Part shown: in pieces, positions 6,492 through 12,738 of the stretch | Numbering within the stretch: the first letter of the stretch is position 1 | How the letters are laid out: every line of letters starts with the position of its first letter | Source of the DNA: an uncultured Clostridia bacterium | GTDB taxonomy: Bacteria; Bacillota; Clostridia; TANB77; CAG-508 | Direction: 5' to 3' | DNA length: 13,712 bases | NCBI GenBank assembly: GCA_944386315.1 | Contig: CALXAS010000022.1 | Span: forward strand, 1-13,712 | Made by a program: the position numbers and the translations under genes | Notes under the pieces: model-generated | Told to the model about the DNA's origin: nothing | What the model saw: the letters and a program-made list of their open reading frames with translations, nothing else | The model's database searches: none

Positions 6492-7463
6492 TTACCTTTG
6501 TTCTCCTTTTTCTCTACCCGCTATTGATAATTCATATGCGTTTTTTAGCTCTTTTTGCTTTTCTTGAAAAAAGGCTTCGTATCGTATTCTTTCTTGCTCA
6601 GGTATTTTTATTTTTGTATTTTCTTCCACTTTTTTATAAGCTTCTTGTAATGAAAAATGTCTCATTACTTCTTCCAAATATCTAGGAAACCAACTTTCTT
6701 CTTTATATTGTTCTATAAAGGACTGTAAATCTGTTTTAGTATTATCACACTGTCTCATTTTTTTAGTGGTTTTATGTATGCGACATGCACAGTCTAAATC
6801 GTAGCAAGGAGCTAATTGAAAGTGATTATATTGATCTTTTATAATCCCCCAATTACCATTATTTTCATCCGTATGTTCTATAAATTTATGAAACAAAGTT
6901 TGTTTTAAAAAATCTCTTTTACATTGTTCTATATCTTCTATTCTTGCACCATTTTCTATTAAATAATCTTCCATTTGTTCTATTATTTCCGTTATGCTAA
7001 ATATATTATCATCTGATAAAATATCTAGGCCTTCTACTAATTCTTCTTTTTTCTCCTTGTTTCTAAAGTCTGTAGTCAATATAAATTTTAGGCTAGTTTT
7101 GGGCCTATTTTTCACTCTTTTTGCAAAATAATATTGTGCACTTTCTAAGCCAAATTGCCTTGCTAACTCAGGCATCAACAAACAGTTATATCTAGCAATA
7201 TTATAATCTGATACATTTAGTCTTCTATCTACATCTCCTAAACTATTCTTTAACAATGCCAAACTTCCATCTGGAAGCATAATCCAACCAATGCAAGTTG
7301 CATAATTTGTAATATCTCTTATAGATTGACAGCACTTAGAAGAATCCAATAATATATTTCCCTCTTCATCCCATTCGAAATAATCTTTTACTAATGCGTT
7401 GAAATCATAAATAACTTTATTTTTTTGTAAATATTCTTCCTTTTCTCCTGCATCTTTAAACAT
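6492..7463 (-). CDS. HipA/CtkA-like kinase-fold protein
   Basis: A 323-residue soluble protein that resembles the C-terminal kinase region of HipA-type Ser/Thr kinases. The best evidence is the pair HTDENNGNWGII (197-208), with Asp199 as a candidate catalytic base and Asn204 as a metal ligand, and LAPCYDLD (217-224), with Asp222 in the position of the HipA metal-binding Asp. RLNVSDYNIARY (81-92) and the following helix resemble the nucleotide-domain helix of these kinases. The classical HipA N-terminal subdomain and the SxxGxQPK loop are not recognisable, and the N-terminus reads KVIYDFNALVKDYFEWD. No HipB-like HTH partner is adjacent. ATG 7463 has AAGGGGAT 7-8 nt upstream, and it follows galE by 14 nt, so it is probably the last gene of that operon. 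The substrate is unknown. Family call is moderate; a toxin role is not supported. Confidence 0.5.
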   Translation of the reverse strand: MFKDAGEKEEYLQKNKVIYDFNALVKDYFEWDEEGNILLDSSKCCQSIRDITNYATCIGWIMLPDGSLALLKNSLGDVDRRLNVSDYNIARYNCLLMPELARQFGLESAQYYFAKRVKNRPKTSLKFILTTDFRNKEKKEELVEGLDILSDDNIFSITEIIEQMEDYLIENGARIEDIEQCKRDFLKQTLFHKFIEHTDENNGNWGIIKDQYNHFQLAPCYDLDCACRIHKTTKKMRQCDNTKTDLQSFIEQYKEESWFPRYLEEVMRHFSLQEAYKKVEENTKIKIPEQERIRYEAFFQEKQKELKNAYELSIAGREKGEQR

Positions 7464-7477
7464 AATCTTATCCCCTT

Positions 7478-8491
7478 TTACTTTTCAGTTTGTTTTTCTA
7501 TATATCTCCATGCATCTTGGCACATATCTTCTAACGTTTTTTCTGCCCTCCAGCCTAGTTCTTCATATGCCTTCGTAGGGTCTGCGTAACAAGTAGCTAT
7601 GTCTCCTGGTCTTCTTTCTACTATTTTATAAGGAACTTTTCTGCCTGTTGCCCTTTCAAATGCTTTTACCATATCTAGTACACTATAACCTGTTCCTGTA
7701 CCTAGATTATAGATATATAATCCTTTCTCCTCTTTTCTTAGTTTTTCAATTGCTTTTAGATGTCCTTTTGCCAAATCTACTACATGAATGTAGTCTCTTA
7801 CTCCTGTTCCATCTGGAGTTGGATAATCACTACCAAATACGGATAATTCTTTTAATGTACCACTTGCTACTCTCACAATATATGGCATTAAGTTATTAGG
7901 AATCCCTTGAGGTTCTTCTCCTAAAAGTCCACTTTCATGACTTCCTACTGGGTTGAAATAACGAAGAATACAAATATCCCAACTACTGTCAGAATGATAT
8001 AAGTCTTGCAGAATTTGTTCAATCATTAATTTAGAAGTACCATATGGATTCGTGGTTCCTCCCACTTTGCAATCTTCTGTTAAAGGGATTTTTTCTGGCT
8101 CTCCGTATACTGTTGCAGAAGAACTAAATACAAATTTTTTCACATGATATTTTTTCATCATCTGTAATAATATCAAGGCGCCAGTAACATTATTATAATA
8201 ATACTCCAAAGGCTTTTGCACAGATTCTCCTACAGCTTTAAATCCTGCAAAGTTAATCACCACTTCTATATCTGGATTTTCTTCAAATACTTTTTGCATT
8301 TCTTTTTCATCTAAATAGTTAATTTTATAAAATATAACATTTTTCTTGGTAATTTCTTTTATTTTGTCTAATACTTCTGGTTTACTATTAGAAAAATTAT
8401 CTATGATAATTACTTTTTCTCCTGCATTCAACAATTCCACTACGGTATGGCTTCCAATATAGCCTGTTCCACCAGTTACTAAAACTGACAT
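7478..8491 (-). CDS. galE: UDP-glucose 4-epimerase
   Basis: Interconverts UDP-glucose and UDP-galactose with bound NAD+, feeding the Leloir pathway and glycan precursors. A 337-residue extended short-chain dehydrogenase/reductase, normal length for GalE. It shows the Rossmann motif VTGGTGYIGSHT (5-16), the NAD-contacting INFAGFKAVGES (79-90), the catalytic SSSATVYG (123-130) and the YGTSK motif with Tyr150/Lys154. YNLGTGTGYSVLDMV is the typical C-terminal signature. The frame is open 7 codons further (to 8512), but ATG 8491 is chosen because AGGAGGA sits 8 nt before it and the protein then begins directly with MSVLVTGG. It begins 1 nt after the stop codon of the lytic transglycosylase, whose last Gly codons form this ribosome binding site, which implies translational coupling. 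The HipA-like gene follows after 14 nt. Confidence 0.95.
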   Translation of the reverse strand: MSVLVTGGTGYIGSHTVVELLNAGEKVIIIDNFSNSKPEVLDKIKEITKKNVIFYKINYLDEKEMQKVFEENPDIEVVINFAGFKAVGESVQKPLEYYYNNVTGALILLQMMKKYHVKKFVFSSSATVYGEPEKIPLTEDCKVGGTTNPYGTSKLMIEQILQDLYHSDSSWDICILRYFNPVGSHESGLLGEEPQGIPNNLMPYIVRVASGTLKELSVFGSDYPTPDGTGVRDYIHVVDLAKGHLKAIEKLRKEEKGLYIYNLGTGTGYSVLDMVKAFERATGRKVPYKIVERRPGDIATCYADPTKAYEELGWRAEKTLEDMCQDAWRYIEKQTEK

Positions 8492-8492
8492 T

Positions 8493-9074
8493 TTAATTTC
8501 CTCCTCCTTCATATAAATCTTGATAAATTCTATAGTCTCTTACAATCTTCCTTACATAATTATTCGTTTCTTTATAAGGAATATTCTCTATGTCTGAACC
8601 ATCTTCTCTAATGGTTCCTTCTTCTATCCATGTGTTGACATTTCCAATCCCCGCATTATATGCGGTAAGGGCCAAATAAATATTTCCTTCGTAAATTCCC
8701 AAAAGATAAGCAAAATAGTAAGTTCCTATTTGAATATTCAGTTCTGGATCAAATAAAGCTTCCTTTGTTGGTATCTCTATCGCCAAATCATCTGCCATTT
8801 CCTGAGCGGTACTCTCCATTAGTTGCATTAACCCAACCGCTCCACTATTGGAAACAACATCTTCATCAAAATTACTTTCTGCTTTTATAATAGCAAATAC
8901 TAGCAGTGGATCTAAATCATTTTCTTCTGCATATTGATTTACTAATTCTGCATATTTTTGTGGATATATCATTTTTAATACCATGTCTTGTATTCTAAAA
9001 ACACCAAATAATATAGCCACTACGCATAAAATAATGATAAAAACTACGAAATATCTTTTCCTTTTGTTTTGCAA
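8493..9074 (-). CDS. Membrane-anchored lytic transglycosylase, SLT domain
   Basis: Cleaves the MurNAc-GlcNAc bond of peptidoglycan to give 1,6-anhydro ends. A 193-residue protein: residues 9-26 form an N-terminal signal anchor after a basic QNKRKR start, and residues about 40-185 form a soluble lysozyme-like SLT domain. The catalytic Glu is Glu66 in IIKAESNF (62-69). GAVGLMQLM and ALTAYNAGIGNV are the usual substrate-cleft motifs. The domain is expected outside the membrane, facing the wall. The start is TTG 9074, with AAGGAGG 7 nt upstream; the next Met, at residue 31, would remove the anchor. It lies 15 nt after polA and 1 nt before galE, so it is in the middle of an operon. The GGA GGA GGA AAT TAA end doubles as the galE ribosome binding site. 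Which glycan-remodelling step it serves cannot be told from sequence. Confidence 0.92.
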   Translation of the reverse strand: MQNKRKRYFVVFIIILCVVAILFGVFRIQDMVLKMIYPQKYAELVNQYAEENDLDPLLVFAIIKAESNFDEDVVSNSGAVGLMQLMESTAQEMADDLAIEIPTKEALFDPELNIQIGTYYFAYLLGIYEGNIYLALTAYNAGIGNVNTWIEEGTIREDGSDIENIPYKETNNYVRKIVRDYRIYQDLYEGGGN

Positions 9075-9089
9075 ATAAAGTCCTCCTTT

Positions 9090-11828
9090 TTATTTTGCTT
9101 CATACCAATTTTTTGCTTCCGATACTTCTACTTCTAATGGTATAGAAAGAGTAGCTGCTCCTTCCATACTATTTTTTAATAATTGTTTTGCCTTTTCTTT
9201 TTCTTCCTCTTTTGCCTCTAATATAAGTTCATCATGTACTTGTAATACAATTTTGGCATCTACTTTTTCTTCTTTTAATTTTTTTGCTAAATTCACCATT
9301 GCTATTTTCATAATATCTGCTGCTGTTCCTTGTATTGGTGTATTCATAGCTACTCTATTTCCAAATTGTCTTACCATGTAATTATTAGATTTTAGCTCTG
9401 GAATATATCTTCTTCTAGAAAACAATGTTTCTACATACCCTTGTTCTTTTGCTTTTTCTACAATATCTGTCATAAATTTTTGTATACCACTATATTTCTC
9501 CAAATATTGTTCTATATATTGTTTTGCTTCTTTTTTAGTAACACCGATTTGCTCTGCAAGTCCAAAATCACTAATTCCATACACAATTCCAAAGTTAACT
9601 GCTTTTGCTCTGCTTCTTTGTTCTTTTGTTACTTCTTCTATTGGAATGCCAAGCACTTTGGATGCTGCTTGTTTATGAATATCTTCTCCCTCTCGGAAAG
9701 CTTGTAACATATGTTCATCTTGAGAGATATGTGCCAAAATTCTAAGCTCTATTTGAGAATAATCTGCATCTAAATAGATATATCCCTCTTTTGGCCTAAA
9801 TACTTTCCTTAATTGTTTTCCTAGTTCAAATCTAGTTGGTATATTTTGCAAATTTGGCTCTGTAGAGCTAATTCTACCTGTAGCTGTTACAGTTTGATGA
9901 AAATACGAATGGATTCTTTGGTCTTTTGGATTGATATAAGGGATAAGTCCTTCTACATAAGTAGAATTTAATTTCATAAGTCCTCTATATTCTAATATTT
10001 TTTCTACAATAGGATGTTCTTTCTTTATTTTTTCTAGTGCATCCACATCTGTAGAATACCCTTTTTTGGTCTTTTTAGAAGTAGGTAGTTTCAATTTTTC
10101 AAAAAGAATAGTTCCTAATTGTTGTGTAGAATTAATATTAAACTCTTCTCCAGCCAACTTATAAATCTCTTCTGTTAATACTTGTAATTGTTCTTTCATG
10201 GTTTTTCCAAATGACTCTAACTCTTGTTTATCTACATACATACCTACCCATTGCATCCCTGCTAACACTTCTTCTAGTGGCATTTCTATATCTTTTAATA
10301 GCTTCGTCTCTTGCACTTCTTCTATTTTCTGTTCTAATATTTCTTTTAAACTTTCCAAATGGTAAGCCAAAAAAGTATTTCTTTTTTGTTTTTCTTCTTC
10401 TTGCTTTTTGATTATATCTTCTCCCATATCAAACAAGTTCATTTGTTCTTCTTTATTGGAGCTTTCACCAATGTTCTCCGTTACATTCACTTGTAAGTAT
10501 TCTTCTATCAATTCTTCTAGTTCATACTTACTTCTCGTTTGGTCCAATAGATAAGCTGCTATTTCTGCATCGAAAGACATTCCTTTCATAAAAATGCCAA
10601 TCTCTGCTAGCATAATCCAATCTTCTTTCATACGATAGCCTATTTTTTGAATGTGCTCATCTTCCAAAATATCTTGTAAAAGAAGTAGCTGCTTTTCTTC
10701 TATTTTACTACTATCATATACAATTTGTTTACTCTTCATACCTATACTAATACGTGTTATTTTCTTTTTTACAATTTTGGTAGGAGTATCCTCTTTTTCT
10801 TTTTCGAAATAGTAAGAAAAAATACCTTCTTTTCGAATTTCTTCTTTCCACTGTTCTAATTTCGTTCCTTCTTGTAGTTCTATGGTTTCTATTTTATAGG
10901 TTTGTTCTTCTGTTTTCTCTGGGATTGTCTCTTGTTTTTCATTTAAATGAAAACGCTCAATATATCTGTTAAAATTTAGTTCCTTAAACTTTTCTAATAT
11001 TTTTTCTTCATTCCAAGGTTTTGTTTTCAAATCTTCTATGCTTTTTTCTATTGGTACTGCTAAATTAATGGTACCTAGTGTCCTAGAAAGAAGTGCTAAC
11101 TCTTTATTTTCTACTAATTTTTCTCTTGTTTTTCCTTTAACAGATGCTGCTTCTCCTTTTTCGATTTCTTCATATAAATGGTCAATACTACCATAATCTT
11201 TAATTAATTGTAACGCTGTTTTCTCACCTATACCCGGTACCCCTGGAATATTATCGGAGCTATCTCCCATAAGTCCTTTTACTTCTATTAGTTGAATAGG
11301 CTCTACTCCATATACTTCTTCTACTTTTTTCTTGTCAAAATCTTCTTCCTCTGTTTTTCCCATTTTTGTTCTTGGAATACGTACTGTAATATGGTCAGAA
11401 GTTAATTGGAAAGTATCTCTATCTCCTGATAAAATCGTTACTTCCTTTCCTTCTTTTTCCGCTCTTTTAGAAAGAGTTCCTAAAATATCATCTGCTTCAT
11501 AGCCTTCTTTCTCTATAATGGAAATATTCATATCTTGCAAAATTTCTTTTATCTTAGGCATTTGCTGTGCTAATTCTTCTGGCATAGCATGACGATTTGC
11601 TTTGTATCCTTCATACATTTTATGCCTTGCAGTAGGCGCTTTTAAATCAAAAGCAACTGCTAAATATTCTGGTTTTAAGTCCTCTACTATTTTAAATAAA
11701 ATGGCTAAAAATCCATAAATCGCATTGGTATAACTACCATCCTTTGCTGTTAACATTTTAGCTCCCATAACACCATAAAAAGCCCTATTCATAATACTAT
11801 TTCCATCTATAACCACTAATCTGCTCAA
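9090..11828 (-). CDS. polA: DNA polymerase I, lacking proofreading residues
   Basis: Fills gaps in excision repair and replaces Okazaki primers. It has 912 residues in three parts. The 5'-3' exonuclease (1-290) has Asp8, EADD (111-114), GDRD (135-138) and GDSSDN (188-193). A 3'-5' exonuclease-like fold (about 325-445) lacks the DxE motif: the expected place reads GIFSYYFEKE, so proofreading is probably absent, as in Bacillus-type Pol I. The polymerase (about 515-912) has motif A DADYSQIELR (687-696, Asp687), motif B RSRAKAVNFGIVYG (738-751, with Phe746) and motif C QVHDELILEA (863-872). A charged linker at 447-485 contains QMNLF (462-466), like a sliding-clamp-binding pentapeptide. The start is TTG 11828, with AAGGAGG 7 nt upstream. 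The leader is made of palindromic repeats. It follows rdgB and is the probable operon-mate of the lytic transglycosylase. Confidence 0.97.
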   Translation of the reverse strand: MSRLVVIDGNSIMNRAFYGVMGAKMLTAKDGSYTNAIYGFLAILFKIVEDLKPEYLAVAFDLKAPTARHKMYEGYKANRHAMPEELAQQMPKIKEILQDMNISIIEKEGYEADDILGTLSKRAEKEGKEVTILSGDRDTFQLTSDHITVRIPRTKMGKTEEEDFDKKKVEEVYGVEPIQLIEVKGLMGDSSDNIPGVPGIGEKTALQLIKDYGSIDHLYEEIEKGEAASVKGKTREKLVENKELALLSRTLGTINLAVPIEKSIEDLKTKPWNEEKILEKFKELNFNRYIERFHLNEKQETIPEKTEEQTYKIETIELQEGTKLEQWKEEIRKEGIFSYYFEKEKEDTPTKIVKKKITRISIGMKSKQIVYDSSKIEEKQLLLLQDILEDEHIQKIGYRMKEDWIMLAEIGIFMKGMSFDAEIAAYLLDQTRSKYELEELIEEYLQVNVTENIGESSNKEEQMNLFDMGEDIIKKQEEEKQKRNTFLAYHLESLKEILEQKIEEVQETKLLKDIEMPLEEVLAGMQWVGMYVDKQELESFGKTMKEQLQVLTEEIYKLAGEEFNINSTQQLGTILFEKLKLPTSKKTKKGYSTDVDALEKIKKEHPIVEKILEYRGLMKLNSTYVEGLIPYINPKDQRIHSYFHQTVTATGRISSTEPNLQNIPTRFELGKQLRKVFRPKEGYIYLDADYSQIELRILAHISQDEHMLQAFREGEDIHKQAASKVLGIPIEEVTKEQRSRAKAVNFGIVYGISDFGLAEQIGVTKKEAKQYIEQYLEKYSGIQKFMTDIVEKAKEQGYVETLFSRRRYIPELKSNNYMVRQFGNRVAMNTPIQGTAADIMKIAMVNLAKKLKEEKVDAKIVLQVHDELILEAKEEEKEKAKQLLKNSMEGAATLSIPLEVEVSEAKNWYEAK

Positions 11829-11844
11829 AACTTTTCCTCCTTCT

Positions 11845-11873
11845 TGAACTTTAGGGAGGTTCCTTAAAGTTCA
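11845..11873 (-). repeat. Palindromic hairpin repeat, copy 1 (polA leader)
   Basis: A 29-nt hairpin: 13-nt arms, TGAACTTTAGGGA and TCCTTAAAGTTCA on the plus strand, with one G-T type mismatch around the 3-nt loop GGT. It ends 5 nt before the polA Shine-Dalgarno. Its right flank, TCCTCTCTTCTTTATTTC, is shared with the flank of copy 2, so the whole unit is tandemly repeated. Confidence 0.85.
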
Positions 11874-11900
11874 TCCTCTCTTCTTTATTTCTTTAACTTT

Positions 11901-11929
11901 TGCAATTTAAGGAACGTCCCTAAATTGCA
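11901..11929 (-). repeat. Palindromic hairpin repeat, copy 2 (structure-conserving variant)
   Basis: Same core, AAGGA ACG TCCC, but the outer arms read TGCAATTTA and TAAATTGCA instead of TGAACTTTA and TAAAGTTCA. Both arms changed together, so pairing is kept. It can also be read as the standard TGAACTTT...AAAGTT arms with matching GCAATTT/AAATTGC insertions, which lengthens the stem to about 18 bp with one bulge. Confidence 0.85.
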
Positions 11930-11963
11930 AAGTTCATCCTCTCTTTTTTGTTTCTTTGAATTT

Positions 11964-11992
11964 TGAACTTTAAAGAATGTCCCTAAAGTTCA
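11964..11992 (-). repeat. Palindromic hairpin repeat, copy 3 (3' end of rdgB)
   Basis: Arms TGAACTTTAAAGA and TCCCTAAAGTTCA (plus strand) surround the loop ATG, with two arm differences that remain G-U compatible or terminal. On the minus strand the right arm encodes the last residues and the TAG stop of rdgB. Confidence 0.85.
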
Positions 11993-12564
11993 CGGAAATA
12001 TTCTGTCATTTTTCTTAAAGCTTTTCCTCTATGACTTACTGCATTTTTTTCTTCTTCACTCATTTCTGCAAAGGATTTATCCTGATAAAGAAAAATAGGG
12101 TCATAGGCAAATCCATTTTCTCCCCTTGGCTCTCTTAAAATACTTCCCTCACAAGACTCTTGAAAAATGTGTTTTTCTCCTTTTTCGTCTATATAGCAAA
12201 TAGCACAAACAAATCTTGCTGTTCGTTCCTCTTCTTTTGCCTCTTCCATAGAATGCAAAATTTTATGAATTTTTTCTTCATAGCTTGCATTTTCTCCTGC
12301 ATATCTTTTAGAATAAACACCTGGCTCTCCGTGTAGATAATCTACTTGCAAACCTGAATCATCACTAATTACTGGTTTTCCAGATAATTTATGTATTGCC
12401 TCTGCTTTTAAAATAGCATTTTCTGCAAAAGTTTTTCCTGTTTCTTCTACTTCTATATCAAACCCCGACCCTGCTTGAGAAATTACTTTTATCCCAAAAG
12501 GTTGTAATATATGGGTGATTTCTCTTAATTTTTCTTTATTATTACTGGCTAAAATAATTTCCAT
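11983..12564 (-). CDS. rdgB: XTP/dITP (non-canonical purine NTP) pyrophosphatase, Ham1/RdgB family
   Basis: Hydrolyses dITP, XTP and dXTP to monophosphates plus PPi, keeping deaminated purines out of DNA. 193 residues, standard length. Motifs: ILASNNKEKLREI (4-16, substrate loop), the catalytic SDDSGL (67-72, Asp68/Asp69), PGVYSKRYAG (81-90), GENGFAYDPIF (148-158) and SHRGKAL (177-183), which reads the base. ATG 12564 has its nearest strong purine stretch, GGGAGAAGGGA, 13 nt or more away, so initiation may be helped by a 3-codon upstream frame that ends 1 nt before it. The C-terminal EL and the TAG stop come from hairpin repeat copy 3. Promoter with extended -10 at 12701-12709 and a leader of about 130 nt that begins with repeat copy 4. 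It is followed by polA, a coherent DNA-maintenance pair; no terminator with a T-tract separates them. Confidence 0.95.
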   Translation of the reverse strand: MEIILASNNKEKLREITHILQPFGIKVISQAGSGFDIEVEETGKTFAENAILKAEAIHKLSGKPVISDDSGLQVDYLHGEPGVYSKRYAGENASYEEKIHKILHSMEEAKEEERTARFVCAICYIDEKGEKHIFQESCEGSILREPRGENGFAYDPIFLYQDKSFAEMSEEEKNAVSHRGKALRKMTEYFREL

Positions 12565-12565
12565 T

Positions 12566-12577
12566 TTAAATTTTCAT
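12566..12577 (-). promoter_or_regulatory. Three-codon upstream ORF before rdgB
   Basis: The minus strand reads ATG AAA ATT TAA, then A, then the rdgB ATG. The purine-rich GGGAGAAGGGA immediately upstream suits this short frame better than the rdgB start. It could feed ribosomes to rdgB by reinitiation, or the long spacing may simply be tolerated. This is inference from layout only. Confidence 0.3.
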
Positions 12578-12666
12578 TCCCTTCTCCCAAAATAAATCTG
12601 GTTGGAATTATTCCGAAACTAAATCTTCCGTTTTATATACACTATATCCTTCATATCGGAATTCTT

Positions 12667-12695
12667 TGAATTTTAAGGAACGTCCCTAAAGTTCA
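12667..12695 (-). repeat. Palindromic hairpin repeat, copy 4 (5' end of the rdgB transcript)
   Basis: Arms TGAATTTTAAGGA and TCCCTAAAGTTCA (plus strand) around the loop ACG. It has the same core as copy 2. It ends 6 nt from the -10 element, so the predicted rdgB transcript starts at the foot of the hairpin. Confidence 0.85.
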
Positions 12696-12700
12696 TTTAG

Positions 12701-12729
12701 ATTATATCATACGAAATAAAATATTACCA
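12701..12729 (-). promoter_or_regulatory. Extended -10 promoter of rdgB
   Basis: Minus strand: TGATATAAT (12701-12709), a perfect TATAAT with the TGn extension, and a poor -35, TGGTAA (12724-12729), at 17 nt. The start site would be near 12694. The leader also contains ATTCCGA and TCGGAAT, which can pair (about 12610-12662). Confidence 0.65.
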
Positions 12730-12738
12730 TAAAATTTT

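Noticed and set aside
7478..8512. Longer galE start at 8512
   Set aside because: It would overlap the lytic transglycosylase and add seven residues (MKEEEIK) that translate the ribosome binding site. The ATG at 8491 has ideal spacing.
11845..11992. CRISPR array
   Set aside because: The spacers are themselves repeated and the units are hairpins of variable arms. There are no cas genes and no constant repeat with unique spacers.
11845..12695. Composite transposon around rdgB
   Set aside because: Repeats flank the gene, but there is no transposase and no target-site duplication that I can see, and rdgB is a normal housekeeping gene beside polA.
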